Of a stretch of 64,000 bases of DNA, positions 1 through 9,226 are shown piece after piece (position 1 is the stretch's first letter; each line of letters begins with the position of its first letter). The stretch is taken from contig NZ_CP121197.1 in NCBI RefSeq assembly GCF_029625215.1, forward strand, positions 2,418,001-2,482,000, read 5' to 3'. Source of the stretch: Aurantibacillus circumpalustris. GTDB lineage: Bacteria; Bacteroidota; Bacteroidia; B-17B0; Aurantibacillaceae. The notes under the pieces were generated by a model, which was not told where the DNA came from, searched no databases, and saw only the letters and a list, made by a program, of their open reading frames with translations. The position numbers were made by a program, and so were the translations under genes.

Positions 1-4
1 CTCT

Positions 5-86
5 GAATTTAAAGCAAAGCTTCAAATATCTATGTTCATCTCTGTTTATTCAGTTAGCTGATCCTATGCCTCTATGTGGTTTAATT
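5..86. repeat. Dispersed CATAG-type repeat, copy 1
   Basis: This AT-rich non-coding stretch begins with a degenerate hairpin (GAATTTAAAGC, AAA, GCTTCAAAT) and ends with GATCCTATGCCTCTATGTGG. It shares both parts with copies near 14.1 kb and 63 kb. The orientation matches the 14.1-kb copy. It lies downstream of the minus-strand membrane gene that follows and contains no plausible reading frame. The copy may extend beyond the left edge of the window. Confidence 0.6.
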
Positions 87-112
87 TGTCAACCATTGTT
101 TTTTACAACTCC

Positions 113-739
113 TCAACGCGTCACATATTTTCTGGTATAAAACATTGCTAAAGGTGATAGCACAAAAGTAGGCGCTAACCAAACTATCCATGCTGGAAAA
201 GAAATAGTACTAAAATAATTGCTATTCACTACCAAAAATGCCGTAAACGTTGCGGTAAACGCTCCCATCATCATACCAATATGTCTCTTTAGCCACAATC
301 TTTCTTCCAAAGCTTCGTTATGTAAAACCTTAATATTGCTTTGAATATTTTGAAAAACTGCATAAAATCCCAAAACGCCAAATACAACTAAAATAACATT
401 CATAGAATAAATCATAAAAAAGCCATTAACTGCTGCAATACATAACATTATCCAATCACTAACATTCGGTTTTAAAGATTTATTTTTTATAGCACGATAT
501 CCAACATAATTGAGAAAGAAGGAGAATACTCCAATCATCAATAAAAATCGGTTGTTTTTTATGATCGAAATAAACACAGAGCTAACACACACACCGATCA
601 TACTATAAAAAAATAGTTTGCCAGAGTTTCGATGGATTTTCCCTCCTTTTTTACTGATTACAGAAACGCTTCCACTAAAAAGTGCTAAACAACCTGATAG
701 AATGTGCAGGTACAAAGTGATTTTATAACTTATTTCCAT
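113..739 (-). CDS. DUF2306-like integral membrane protein
   Basis: The 208-residue protein is almost entirely hydrophobic, with about six membrane segments. The N-terminal pattern LHILSGCLALFSG followed by KGGKIHRNSGKLFF, and the later RHIGMMMGAFTATFTAFLV block, resemble the DUF2306 family of bacterial membrane proteins of unknown function. The His and Arg residues just after the first and before the fifth helix are typical of that family. It would reside in the inner membrane. It follows the LytTR regulator gene on the same strand after a gap of about 117 bp, so co-transcription is possible but not shown. No substrate or partner can be deduced. The family call is from memory of the pattern. 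Confidence 0.6.
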   Translation of the reverse strand: MEISYKITLYLHILSGCLALFSGSVSVISKKGGKIHRNSGKLFFYSMIGVCVSSVFISIIKNNRFLLMIGVFSFFLNYVGYRAIKNKSLKPNVSDWIMLCIAAVNGFFMIYSMNVILVVFGVLGFYAVFQNIQSNIKVLHNEALEERLWLKRHIGMMMGAFTATFTAFLVVNSNYFSTISFPAWIVWLAPTFVLSPLAMFYTRKYVTR

Positions 740-856
740 ATTTCCTTTTTTCTACAAAGGTGAGCTGGAAACAAACCAGAAACAAGCTATTTGGTAATAA
801 CAGCAGGCTTTGGGCTGAATGGTAGCCTGTTTGGGGTGAACCGTTTTTGTTAGGGA

Positions 857-1741
857 TTAATTGTTAAGTTTCTTTTTTAAAGAATCGCTGCAAGCTCGCG
901 CTACAGGGATTAGTTTATTACCGCCTTCAAGTTTTAATTTATAGCCTTGAGCGTTTCCTGAGACATGTTTTACACGTTTCAGGTTCACCAAATAACTTTT
1001 ATGGCAACGAAATAAATCAGGGTAGCTTTCCAATTGTTCAGTAACTGCTTTTAAAGAACTACGGATTAGTTTTTTGCTAGAAACGTCTTTCATCATATAA
1101 TGCACTTCCACATAATTGTCAGATGATTGCACATAGATAAGGTCGTTTACCTCCAGTTCCAGTGTTTCTTTTTCATTTTCTGAAACTAGTTTTAATGATA
1201 CCGCCTGAGTAGTCGGTTTAATTTCTTTTGCATGTTCTTCTATATCGGCATTTAATTCCGCCGATTGATGGCCAAATTGGTTATTTAGTCGCGATTCTTT
1301 TATTAATACAGTAACGGTAACGGGAATCACAGCAATACTGATTGTGTACAATTCAAAAATTAAAATGGCGTACGGACTAAAAGGGGCTATTCCTATAAAT
1401 GAACTATACAGCGCATTCCCCAGTCCAATCAATAAAACATTTGTCATGTTCCAATAAATTTCTCTTTGTACATTCCACCGTTCTTCAGAAAAAAAATTAG
1501 GAAACTGTGAGAGAAGGGCTACATTTAATAAAACCATAATCACAAAAGTGGTGAGTGCATACCCAAGGGAGACGGTTAGAATTCCTTGTTGCAGAGTGTT
1601 CAAGCCAAAAGGCCGGAATACAAAAAGAAATAAAAAAACAAAAGTGGCAAATAATAAACTGTTTAACCAACGTTTGCGGGGAAGTGTTTCTAGGTAATAA
1701 GGTTTGTTTAACCGGCTGAAAAAGGATCTTTTAGTTGTCAT
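857..1741 (-). CDS. Membrane-anchored LytTR DNA-binding regulator
   Basis: This 294-residue protein has four hydrophobic segments in roughly residues 25-150, then a charged linker, then a C-terminal LytTR domain (about 195-294). The domain shows the usual pattern: a strand ending DLIYVQSSDNYVEVHY, the RSSLKAVTEQL helix and FRCHKSYLVNLKRV. There is no receiver domain, so it is not a classical response regulator. LytTR proteins with an N-terminal membrane region are common in Bacteroidota and presumably sense something at the membrane. It starts 28 bp after the saccharopine dehydrogenase gene ends, so the two are probably co-transcribed. Its targets are unknown. Confidence 0.85.
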   Translation of the reverse strand: MTTKRSFFSRLNKPYYLETLPRKRWLNSLLFATFVFLFLFVFRPFGLNTLQQGILTVSLGYALTTFVIMVLLNVALLSQFPNFFSEERWNVQREIYWNMTNVLLIGLGNALYSSFIGIAPFSPYAILIFELYTISIAVIPVTVTVLIKESRLNNQFGHQSAELNADIEEHAKEIKPTTQAVSLKLVSENEKETLELEVNDLIYVQSSDNYVEVHYMMKDVSSKKLIRSSLKAVTEQLESYPDLFRCHKSYLVNLKRVKHVSGNAQGYKLKLEGGNKLIPVARACSDSLKKKLNN

Positions 1742-1769
1742 AGCGTTGTTCGGTTAAGTGAAAATTTAT

Positions 1770-3101
1770 TTAATTCATTTTTTCTTTAAAGACGACGCCA
1801 TTTTCTTCAAGCTCTTTAAGCATGGGTTCGTACATTTCTTTTTTTGTTGGAATTTGAACCCCGCTTAATTTGAATTTACCAATGAGGAAGTTTTTAACCG
1901 TAATGGCTAATGGTAATCCAACTGTCTGCGCCATAGCCGTGTGGTTTTCATCTTTTCCAATTACTACTAACGACGAATCTAATTTTTGAACGTCGTTTAC
2001 CCCTGGTAAGGTATATTCAAACTCATGCTGCATCACAATCATGTCTTTGTCGCCTGTTTTTAATTTCCATTTTTCTTCCAAAAGCGCCTGTACTAATTGA
2101 GCAGGAGAGCCTTCTTGTAGCGAGATAGCTTTATTTGAAAACAATTCCAAATAATCAAACATCTTCTCAATCTCTGAATCCCAATCTTTTCCAACATAAT
2201 TTTTTAAGCGTTCTTTCATAGTTCCTTTTGCAGGCGGTAAAAAGGAAGCTAATAAAGATGTGTAGTTTAATGAATTGCTGTTTGTTATTTTAGAAGTATC
2301 GTCTGTTAAGCCTAATTGCACAAATACATCCCAAGCTTTGCAGTAGCCGTGTTGACGAAGTGTGCCACGCAACATGGTTTTAATGTTTTTAAGTCCATAC
2401 ACATCAATGTAACTAATACTATCACGATTGGCGTAAGCATCAAATTTACCATAACCTTCAATGTCAATAAGGTTTGTTTGTTTGTACAAACGGTTGTAGG
2501 GAATAAATTTTATTTCGCCGTCTTCCAAGTATTGCGCAGTACCTTGACCCGCAAGGATGACGTTTCTTGGATTCCAACTAAACTTATAACCCCAGGGATT
2601 GTCATTGCTTTCAGGTGCAACAAGTCCACCACAGTAAGATTTGAATGAGTGTAAGGTTCCTCCTTTATAGTGAATCTTATCAATAATTTTCATGGCGCTG
2701 GCGTGATCTAAACCTGGATCAAGTCCACACTCATTTAATAAAAGAATATTTTTTGCTTTAGCTTCTTTGTCAAGCGCTTTCATATCTGCACTCACGTAAC
2801 TGGCGGTGGCCATGTGTTTTCCTGATTCTACACAATCTCTGGCAACATCGCCATGCATAAATGCTGGAAGCATGGAGATTATTAAATCGTGCGTCTGAAT
2901 TTGTGCTTTACGCTGTTCTTCGTTTCTAATATCAAAACTAATGGCGTGGGCATTGGAATAATTTTTTGTTTTTTCCTTTGCTAAGCTTAGATCCACATCC
3001 GATACTGTTATTTCCCAGCTAAGGCTTGATGAATTTTTCAATAAATAGTCAATTAAAGAGGTTGCCGATCTACCAGCGCCGATAATGAGAATTTTTACCA
3101 T
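1770..3101 (-). CDS. Saccharopine dehydrogenase family protein
   Basis: The 443-residue protein starts with a Rossmann nucleotide-binding motif (ILIIGAGRSATSLIDYL). It has the family body with NECGLDPGLDHASAMK and the C-terminal signature LSGVQIPTKKEMYEPML. This is the glutamate-forming (LYS9-type) saccharopine reductase family, which interconverts saccharopine with aminoadipate semialdehyde plus glutamate in lysine metabolism. Length and both ends fit the family, so it looks complete. In Bacteroidota it is often annotated for lysine degradation, but no partner enzyme is adjacent here to confirm direction. A short gap links it to the downstream LytTR gene. Confidence 0.85.
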   Translation of the reverse strand: MVKILIIGAGRSATSLIDYLLKNSSSLSWEITVSDVDLSLAKEKTKNYSNAHAISFDIRNEEQRKAQIQTHDLIISMLPAFMHGDVARDCVESGKHMATASYVSADMKALDKEAKAKNILLLNECGLDPGLDHASAMKIIDKIHYKGGTLHSFKSYCGGLVAPESNDNPWGYKFSWNPRNVILAGQGTAQYLEDGEIKFIPYNRLYKQTNLIDIEGYGKFDAYANRDSISYIDVYGLKNIKTMLRGTLRQHGYCKAWDVFVQLGLTDDTSKITNSNSLNYTSLLASFLPPAKGTMKERLKNYVGKDWDSEIEKMFDYLELFSNKAISLQEGSPAQLVQALLEEKWKLKTGDKDMIVMQHEFEYTLPGVNDVQKLDSSLVVIGKDENHTAMAQTVGLPLAITVKNFLIGKFKLSGVQIPTKKEMYEPMLKELEENGVVFKEKMN

Positions 3102-3205
3102 AGGGTGAAATTACTATTTTATTTTCTAGGAAACTTGTTGGTGACTTTATGAAATCATAAAGAATATTAAGTTGGGATGGTTTTAGAAGTTTGTTTGAGA
3201 AATGT

Positions 3206-5656
3206 TTAAAAATCTACCTTCACATAAAACAAAGGCAAAAAACCTAACTGATAATTCTTCACCAAAGGATCGGCGTTTCTGTTTGCAGGGTCAGGTGAGT
3301 AACTTAGTGCAAGAACATTTTTAGCACTCAAAATATTTACAAGATCCAAAGCAATTTCTACTCCTGTTTTTTTTCCGTTTATTTTATAGGTAATTCTTAA
3401 ATCAACACGGTTGTAAGGTGCAAACTGGAGTGTATTTACTTTATCGTCTTGAGCCACAACATCCATTACAGCATTACTGGCAGCTAGGTTTGCAGGTGAA
3501 TAACGTTTACCGCCGGCATAGGTTATTTTAGTGCCAAAATTTATGGAATTTTTCTTACTCTTTCCAACAGCGTATTCCAGCCCTGCCAAAAAGTTCACAA
3601 TGTAATTACCATTAAAATCTGTATTGGCTTTTTTACCATTGCTGGCAACGTATTTGCTTTCAAACAGACTTCCATTCAACATAAAAAAATAATGTTTGTG
3701 AAAGAGTTTTTCAAACGTTACTTCCACACCATAATTTTCACCAGTACCAGTATTTACCATTGAATAAATAGGGTAGAAACGAGTAAACGTTGCGCCTCTG
3801 TTTAGTGTTGAAACGCTTGATGGTACTGCATAAACAGGCACGTTCCATAAGTATTGGTAATACACTTCTGTTTTTACTTTAAAATGTTTGCTTACAAAAA
3901 AATCATAACCCAATACAGCATGTTGAGTTTTACTAAAGTCCATATTTACATTATCTAGTTCGCGAGTTGTGTTTGGCGTAAGAACTCCATTACGCACCAA
4001 TGTATCAGGAATTGCGAAATACAAATAGGTAGATTGCATTTGACTGTGTAGTCCGTATGAAAGACTGAGTACTTGTTTCGGTTTTAATTGATAACGTAGA
4101 CTTGCTCTTGGTTCGACAACAAATTTATTATTGAGAGTAAGGAGTTGAGAAAACACACCGGCATTCAAACTTAATTTTTCATTGAACTTGTGCACGTAAG
4201 TGAGGTAAGGTTGAACCAAATAAAAATTGGTTATTATATTTTCTCTATTTTTATAAGGAGTATTCAAAATAGTAAGAGCAACGGTGTCATAAAGAGAGCT
4301 TACTTTTGCATTATCATAAAAATTTACATTAAATCGGTTCACAAAAAAACCGGCTTTTAAACTGTTTTTGGAATTAATTTTAGTTTTTATGAACCAGGCA
4401 AGCGTTGATTTTTTTTCAGAAAAATTATAACTGAGAATCGGGGGTAATGAATCATTTGGAATAAAATTTTTATCACGAATAATTAAATTGTGTTTTGAAC
4501 TAATATCCTGAATCGAAAATGCGACACTAGTTTTCATAACCGTTCGGCTGTTAAAGGCATACACATTACTTAAAATTCCTACACCCATGTTTGTAGAAAA
4601 ATATTGATCACGATTTTGATCGCCATACAATTCTTTGGGACGCTCGTGAACATCGCTCAAAATAATATCGATACTGCTTAAACCGCCAATACTACTAAAA
4701 CTAAACACACCCGCTTTTTTTGTAGGGAAGTTTAAACGAACACCTATATCTTGATATTTTGGAATAGCACTTGTTCCCAATTTAAAGTTCACACTACCAA
4801 ACAAGGCTAGGGTAGAGTAACGGTAAGTGATTAAATAACTAGCGCCTGACTTTCGGCTTAAGGGACCTTCTAACGCAAGTTCCGTTCCTAATACACCTAA
4901 TTGAAACGTGCGTTCGTGTTTTTCGTTATTACCATTACGCATTTTTAAATCGAATACACCGCCCATGGCGTTTCCATAATTAGCAGGAAAAGCGCCTGTA
5001 TAAAATTCACTATTGGATAAATATTTATTATTGATCAAGCTTTGTGGTCCGCCAGCAGAGCCTGCAACCGCAAAGTGATTTGGATTCGGAATATCAATAT
5101 CATCCAAACGCCACAACAAACCAGCGGGACTGTTTCCTCGTATAACAATGTCATTACGCGAATCATTTGTACCTTGAATTCCGGCAAAATTTTGCGCCAT
5201 CCTTGCGGGGTCTTGACGAGAGCCAGCATAACGTTCAGTTTCTTCAATGCTAAACGATTTCATATTGGATACCTGCATGGTATTTACAACGTCGGTATCA
5301 GAAGCAGCTTTAATAACCACTTCATCCATACTTATTGTACTTTCTTCTAAGTCAATATTTAAAACCGCTTCTTTTCCAGAAGTAACGATCACGTCATTAA
5401 CCGGCGTGGGTTTATACCCTGTGTAGGAAAATAAAAAAGATTGACGTCCAACCGGAACTTCAAGCAATTTATAAAAACCATTATTATCGGCAATTGTAAC
5501 AATTGTGTGTGTAGCAGATTTTAATTGCACAATGGCTCCCGGAAGTCCAATTCCAGTTACACGGTCAGCAATTTTTCCTTTAACGGTTTGTGTAACCTGT
5601 GCGTAAAAAAAGTGAGAAACAAAAAGTAATACAAAAAAGTAAAATTTTGAATTCAT
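3206..5656 (-). CDS. TonB-dependent outer-membrane receptor with N-terminal CarboxypepD-like domain
   Basis: I place the start at 5656, where MNSKFYFFVLLFVSHFFYAQ forms a clean signal peptide. The frame is open 30 codons further upstream, but that leader is not signal-like. The mature 816-residue product begins with a carboxypeptidase-regulatory-like beta-sandwich (about 25-110), followed by a plug domain (DIVIRGNSPAGLLWRLDDI) and a long beta-barrel ending in a C-terminal aromatic residue (FYVKVDF). No SusD partner is adjacent, so this is a stand-alone receptor rather than a PUL pair. Energy would come from the ExbB-ExbD-TonB system encoded about 3 kb away. The substrate is unknown. Confidence 0.9.
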   Translation of the reverse strand: MNSKFYFFVLLFVSHFFYAQVTQTVKGKIADRVTGIGLPGAIVQLKSATHTIVTIADNNGFYKLLEVPVGRQSFLFSYTGYKPTPVNDVIVTSGKEAVLNIDLEESTISMDEVVIKAASDTDVVNTMQVSNMKSFSIEETERYAGSRQDPARMAQNFAGIQGTNDSRNDIVIRGNSPAGLLWRLDDIDIPNPNHFAVAGSAGGPQSLINNKYLSNSEFYTGAFPANYGNAMGGVFDLKMRNGNNEKHERTFQLGVLGTELALEGPLSRKSGASYLITYRYSTLALFGSVNFKLGTSAIPKYQDIGVRLNFPTKKAGVFSFSSIGGLSSIDIILSDVHERPKELYGDQNRDQYFSTNMGVGILSNVYAFNSRTVMKTSVAFSIQDISSKHNLIIRDKNFIPNDSLPPILSYNFSEKKSTLAWFIKTKINSKNSLKAGFFVNRFNVNFYDNAKVSSLYDTVALTILNTPYKNRENIITNFYLVQPYLTYVHKFNEKLSLNAGVFSQLLTLNNKFVVEPRASLRYQLKPKQVLSLSYGLHSQMQSTYLYFAIPDTLVRNGVLTPNTTRELDNVNMDFSKTQHAVLGYDFFVSKHFKVKTEVYYQYLWNVPVYAVPSSVSTLNRGATFTRFYPIYSMVNTGTGENYGVEVTFEKLFHKHYFFMLNGSLFESKYVASNGKKANTDFNGNYIVNFLAGLEYAVGKSKKNSINFGTKITYAGGKRYSPANLAASNAVMDVVAQDDKVNTLQFAPYNRVDLRITYKINGKKTGVEIALDLVNILSAKNVLALSYSPDPANRNADPLVKNYQLGFLPLFYVKVDF

Positions 5657-5775
5657 AGTTTTTTTCCTAAAGTGATTTTTCGGAGAACGTAAAATAGTAC
5701 TATTGTTTGCAAATAAAAAAAATTGTTTTACATAATAGTAAAACAATTTTTTGAGAAAATGTTTTTGAGAAAATC

Positions 5776-7263
5776 TTAATTCACTTTTATTTTAAGAACC
5801 TGACCGTACTTAAGATTATTGTTACTTAGTTTATTCAGTTCTTTAATATCTTTAAGATCTACACCGTAATTTCTGGCAATACCAGATAAATTTTCACCCT
5901 TTTTTACTTTATGGTAAATAATTTCTTTTTTTGCTGTATTTTTTGAAGCCAATTGTTTTGAGTCTGTGTCCGTACTTTTAGTTACAACTAATCCAGGTTC
6001 GGTAGATTCGATACGTTTTGGTTTTGTGGTTTCTTCCCTTATATAAACTGTTAATTTCTTTCCGGCGCGGATGCCGTTTCTGCCAATATAATTCCACATT
6101 TTAAGGTCAGCGACTGTTACACCATATTTGCGAGCAATAGTACTTAGCTTTTCACCCGATCTAACGGTATGCGTTTTTTTAACTTCAGAAACTATTAAAT
6201 CTGATCCATCCTTTTGTGTAGAGAGTGACGCGTAAATAGCTTGTTCGTTATTTAAGAAGGTGGCAATTTTTGTTTTAGGCAAACAAATAATATTTCCTCC
6301 AGCGGGAATAATGTTTTTACGATACTGAGGATTGAAATATAAAATTTCTTCAGCGGTGATGTCAAGTGCTTGAGAGATTTGCTCAAAACTCATTTGTTCT
6401 TTCATTACAACTGTATCCACTTCAAAATATGTTTTTCGTGGCACTGCAGGGTAGATGTTATGTTCTGCACCATGTGTCATAACGTAATTGGCTGCAATAA
6501 AGGCTGGTACATAACCTTGTGTTTCGGTAGGTAAATAAGGACGGATTTCCCAATAGGTTTTTTTACCGCCGCTTCTTCTTATTGCTTTACTAATAGTTCC
6601 CGGGCCTGCATTGTATGCCGCAAGCACCATTTGCCAATCGTGAAACATACCGTACAATGATTTTAAATATTCTGCAGCTGCAACAGTTGCTTTATAAGGG
6701 TCGCAACGTTGGTCGATATAAGAGTTTACATTGAGGCCATACATTTTACCAGTTGGATACATGAATTGCCATAAACCCATGGCGCCAGCTCTTGAGCGAG
6801 CGTAAGGAATTAAAGCACTTTCAATAACCGCTAGGTGTTTTAATTCTAGTGGAATGTTATATTTGTCTAAAATTTCCTCAAACATAGGGTAATACAATTG
6901 TGCAACACCCATCATACGGCTCACGCTTTCACGTTTACGAACCGTGTATAAATCTATAAATCCTTTAACATGAGGATTATAAACTAAATCAAATGGAGAA
7001 AGAGCATCTAATTTTGCTAAACGTGATTGGTAAGTGTAATCTTCATAACGCGGAACGCTGTCTTCAGCAAATTTGTATTTATTGTTTTTAGGAAATATAG
7101 GACGGGTAAAAGCCGTTTCAAACATTTTTTGAGTAGATAGACTATCAAGCATATCTGCAATAGGAGCTTCCACAGAAATGAATTCTTGTGAAACGGATTG
7201 CGATTTTACCGACACGCTTAAAAATAAAACAGGTAAAATGAGGTGTTTTTTTAATAATCTCAT
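5776..7263 (-). CDS. Lytic transglycosylase with two LysM domains (MltD-like)
   Basis: This 495-residue exported protein has an N-terminal signal (LILPVLFLSVSVKSQ). The SLT-type lysozyme domain spans roughly residues 118-270, with the catalytic Glu148 in AVIESALIPYARS, then GAMGLWQFM and AAYNAGPGTI. Two C-terminal LysM modules (about 365-410 and 450-495) should bind peptidoglycan. The enzyme would cleave the MurNAc-GlcNAc bond in the periplasm to give 1,6-anhydro products. It lies on the same strand upstream of the TonB receptor gene, about 120 bp from its start; the two probably have separate promoters. The length is typical for Bacteroidota MltD-type enzymes. Confidence 0.93.
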   Translation of the reverse strand: MRLLKKHLILPVLFLSVSVKSQSVSQEFISVEAPIADMLDSLSTQKMFETAFTRPIFPKNNKYKFAEDSVPRYEDYTYQSRLAKLDALSPFDLVYNPHVKGFIDLYTVRKRESVSRMMGVAQLYYPMFEEILDKYNIPLELKHLAVIESALIPYARSRAGAMGLWQFMYPTGKMYGLNVNSYIDQRCDPYKATVAAAEYLKSLYGMFHDWQMVLAAYNAGPGTISKAIRRSGGKKTYWEIRPYLPTETQGYVPAFIAANYVMTHGAEHNIYPAVPRKTYFEVDTVVMKEQMSFEQISQALDITAEEILYFNPQYRKNIIPAGGNIICLPKTKIATFLNNEQAIYASLSTQKDGSDLIVSEVKKTHTVRSGEKLSTIARKYGVTVADLKMWNYIGRNGIRAGKKLTVYIREETTKPKRIESTEPGLVVTKSTDTDSKQLASKNTAKKEIIYHKVKKGENLSGIARNYGVDLKDIKELNKLSNNNLKYGQVLKIKVN

Positions 7264-7394
7264 AATTTGTTTGAATCAGGTTTAGTTTGATTTAACGTAA
7301 TTTAATTTAAAACGTTACAAGATAAAAAATTAATACTCCTTTTTTTAACGATCGCTTCAATTTTAACAAGTTTATAAATTAAAAAGTAATAAAA

Positions 7395-7424
7395 TTGACG
7401 AAAGCCTTATAATTCTTAACTTTG
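7395..7424 (+). promoter_or_regulatory. Bacteroidota-type promoter
   Basis: TTG at 7395-7397 and an exact TAnnTTTG element (TAACTTTG, 7417-7424) are separated by 19 bp, the classic spacing of the primary sigma factor in this phylum. Transcription should start near 7430, only a few bases before the ATG at 7438. This favours ATG 7438 over the in-frame GTG at 7429. Confidence 0.7.
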
Positions 7425-7437
7425 CACTGTGAAAAAC

Positions 7438-7866
7438 ATGGAAAAAGAAGAAAAACCTTTGCAGCATATTGAGCGTAGCCCAATATTTTTAACAATTTCA
7501 GTTCTAATCAGTTCAACAATTGTATTTATAGGCTATAATATGTTAAAAAACATGAATCCTTGGGGTTTTATTGTCCTTATACCAGGCTCTATTTTTTCAT
7601 TCCAAACCTTATGGTGGTTGTTACATCCATTCGCTATTGTATTCGAAGATAAAATTGAAATCAAACAATCGCTTCTGCACCATAAATACCGCTACTTTGT
7701 GGATTTAAAGAGAATAAGCGAATCAAAAAAGGGGAAAATTTATATTACATATAACGATGATGAAATGGAAGGTTTAAATCTCTTTGGTATCAAACCTTCT
7801 CACGTATCTTTCCTGAAATCAGAAATGGAACGTTCGGTTTCTCAAAACATGAAGTTGAGACCTTAG
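7438..7866 (+). CDS. Small two-TM membrane protein of unknown function
   Basis: I use the ATG at 7438 (142 residues) because the upstream promoter would put the GTG at 7429 at or before the transcript start. Two hydrophobic helices lie near residues 20-65, with a short MKNMNPWG turn between them. The cytoplasmic half (EDKIEIKQSLLHHKYRYFVDLKRI...) has the alternating beta pattern of small PH-like domains found on bacterial membrane proteins. I recognise no named family. It stands alone on the plus strand between divergent mltD and the exbB operon. The stop codon lies inside a perfect 7-bp-arm hairpin. Confidence 0.65.
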   Translation: MEKEEKPLQHIERSPIFLTISVLISSTIVFIGYNMLKNMNPWGFIVLIPGSIFSFQTLWWLLHPFAIVFEDKIEIKQSLLHHKYRYFVDLKRISESKKGKIYITYNDDEMEGLNLFGIKPSHVSFLKSEMERSVSQNMKLRP

Positions 7867-7874
7867 TTAAGGTC
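7859..7874 (+). terminator. Possible weak terminator hairpin
   Basis: GACCTTA-GT-TAAGGTC is a perfect 7-bp inverted repeat overlapping the stop codon of the small membrane protein gene. It is followed by a moderately T-rich tract. Position fits transcription termination before the exbB promoter, but the U-tract is poor. Confidence 0.35.
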
Positions 7875-7943
7875 ATTGTATCTTTTCCTTACTTACCCAT
7901 TATCGTATAATAAACAAGTCTGTGTTTAAAATCAGTTCTTGGT

Positions 7944-7977
7944 TTGGGTTTATCGGCTTTATTTAAAACTACTTTCG
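7944..7977 (+). promoter_or_regulatory. Probable promoter of the exbB operon
   Basis: TTG at 7944-7946 and TACTTTCG at 7970-7977 (7 of 8 matches to TAnnTTTG) are 23 bp apart. The ATG I choose for exbB is at 7999, about 15 bases after the expected transcription start. This rules out the further-upstream TTG at 7939 as a start. Confidence 0.5.
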
Positions 7978-7998
7978 TATTTAAATCTTATTTCACAA

Positions 7999-8727
7999 AT
8001 GCTCAATTTCATTCTACAAATAGGCGGCGCAGCTGCTACTTCGGCTCAAGCGGGAGATTCTTCAATGGTTAATGGTATACAAACTGCCGGCCTTGAAATA
8101 ACAGAAACTAAAATTTCACTTATTGAGATGATTTTTAATGGAGGATACGTGATGATCCCTCTTGCTATACTTTTAGTAGTTGCAATTTACATCTTGATTG
8201 AACGTCTACTTGTACTGGGAAAAGCCTCAAAAAGACACGCGAATTTGGTAACTGATTTAAAAGAAATGATCCATAGTGGAAATATTTCAGGTGCTATTGC
8301 AATGTGCAAAAATTTGAATTCGCCTGAAAGCTCAATGATTGAGCAAGGTGTGAAACGTGTTGGTCAACCGGTGTTAGAAATAAGAACAGCTATGGATAAA
8401 AGTGGCACAAACGAAATTTCTAAGTTGGAAAAAAACATGAACGTTTTAAATATCATAGGTAGAATTGCACCAATGTTTGGATTTGTGGGTACAATTATTG
8501 GAGTAATTACTATTTTTTATGATATCTCTTTGGCTAAAACAGTAGAGATTGAAATTATCTCAAAAGGATTGTATCAAAAAATGGTAACCTCTGCAAGTGG
8601 CTTAATTATTGGAGTTTTAGCTTTTATTTTTTATCACTGGTTAAATGGTCGTATCGATAAAATAGCTAACAAAATGGAAGATACTCAGATTAAGTTTTTG
8701 GATATGCTAAACGAACCTACCAAATAA
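7999..8727 (+). CDS. exbB: MotA/TolQ/ExbB proton channel subunit
   Basis: The 242-residue protein starts at ATG 7999; the frame extends upstream only from a TTG that lies before the promoter. It has the ExbB/TolQ layout: one N-terminal helix (GGYVMIPLAILLVVAIYILIE), a cytoplasmic stretch, then two helices (APMFGFVGTIIGVITIF and SASGLIIGVLAFIFYHWL) that form the proton path. It should form a pentamer around ExbD and energise TonB. It heads an exbB-exbD-tonB-folC gene run. The 91-bp gap before exbD holds an AT-rich inverted repeat. TolQ cannot be excluded from sequence alone, but the TonB-like third gene favours ExbB. Confidence 0.88.
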   Translation: MLNFILQIGGAAATSAQAGDSSMVNGIQTAGLEITETKISLIEMIFNGGYVMIPLAILLVVAIYILIERLLVLGKASKRHANLVTDLKEMIHSGNISGAIAMCKNLNSPESSMIEQGVKRVGQPVLEIRTAMDKSGTNEISKLEKNMNVLNIIGRIAPMFGFVGTIIGVITIFYDISLAKTVEIEIISKGLYQKMVTSASGLIIGVLAFIFYHWLNGRIDKIANKMEDTQIKFLDMLNEPTK

Positions 8728-8818
8728 TTAAGAATGTAAAATTAAGAATGAAGAATTAAAGGATTAGCAACATTGGCTCATTTTTAATTTTCAATTTTGA
8801 ATTATTAATTTAAAAAAA
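8728..8818. repeat. AT-rich inverted repeat in the exbB-exbD spacer
   Basis: The left half is built of AATTAAGAAT-type words. The right half (CATTTTTAATTTTCAATTTT, then GAATTATTAATTT) is their approximate reverse complement. The whole intercistronic spacer would fold into an imperfect stem on the mRNA. Closely related sequence fills the spacer between pdhA and the E2 gene (17.37-17.5 kb), and a weaker relative lies between accB and accC. Confidence 0.6.
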
Positions 8819-9223
8819 ATGGCTTTACGCAAAAAACACAGAGAATCAGAAGTAAGCACAGATGCCTTAAATGATATCATGTTCTTTCTTTTGTTATTCT
8901 TCATTATATTATCTACGATGGTTAGCCCTAATTCTATTAAGGTCAATCTTCCAAAATCAGATCCTAATGTTACGGTTGAAAACAATAGGGATCCTATTCA
9001 TGTGGCAATTACAAAGGATAAAAAGTATTACGTAAATAGTGCAGAAATTCAAAAAGAAAATTTAGAAGCTGCAATTTCTAAGTTGGCCGCTACAAAAACC
9101 GAACCTATGGTATTAATGCACTTGGATAAAGATCTTACCATTCAAGAAGAAATTGATATTATGACAATTTGTTATAGATTAAAATGTAAAACTGTTTTAG
9201 CTACTGCTGCAACTAAAAAATAG
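8819..9223 (+). CDS. exbD: ExbD/TolR family biopolymer transport protein
   Basis: This 134-residue protein has a short cytoplasmic N-terminus, a single membrane helix (MFFLLLFFIILSTMV) preceded by the conserved Asp (Asp19 in ALNDIMFF), and a periplasmic domain of about 90 residues. The Asp is the proton-carrying residue of the family. It ends 3 bp before the tonB-like gene and follows exbB, so it is the second stator subunit of the same proton-driven complex. Length is typical. Confidence 0.9.
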   Translation: MALRKKHRESEVSTDALNDIMFFLLLFFIILSTMVSPNSIKVNLPKSDPNVTVENNRDPIHVAITKDKKYYVNSAEIQKENLEAAISKLAATKTEPMVLMHLDKDLTIQEEIDIMTICYRLKCKTVLATAATKK

Positions 9224-9226
9224 AAT

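Noticed and set aside
3206-5656. A SusC/SusD polysaccharide utilisation locus
   Set aside because: No SusD-like gene or glycoside hydrolase is adjacent, so the TonB receptor is stand-alone.
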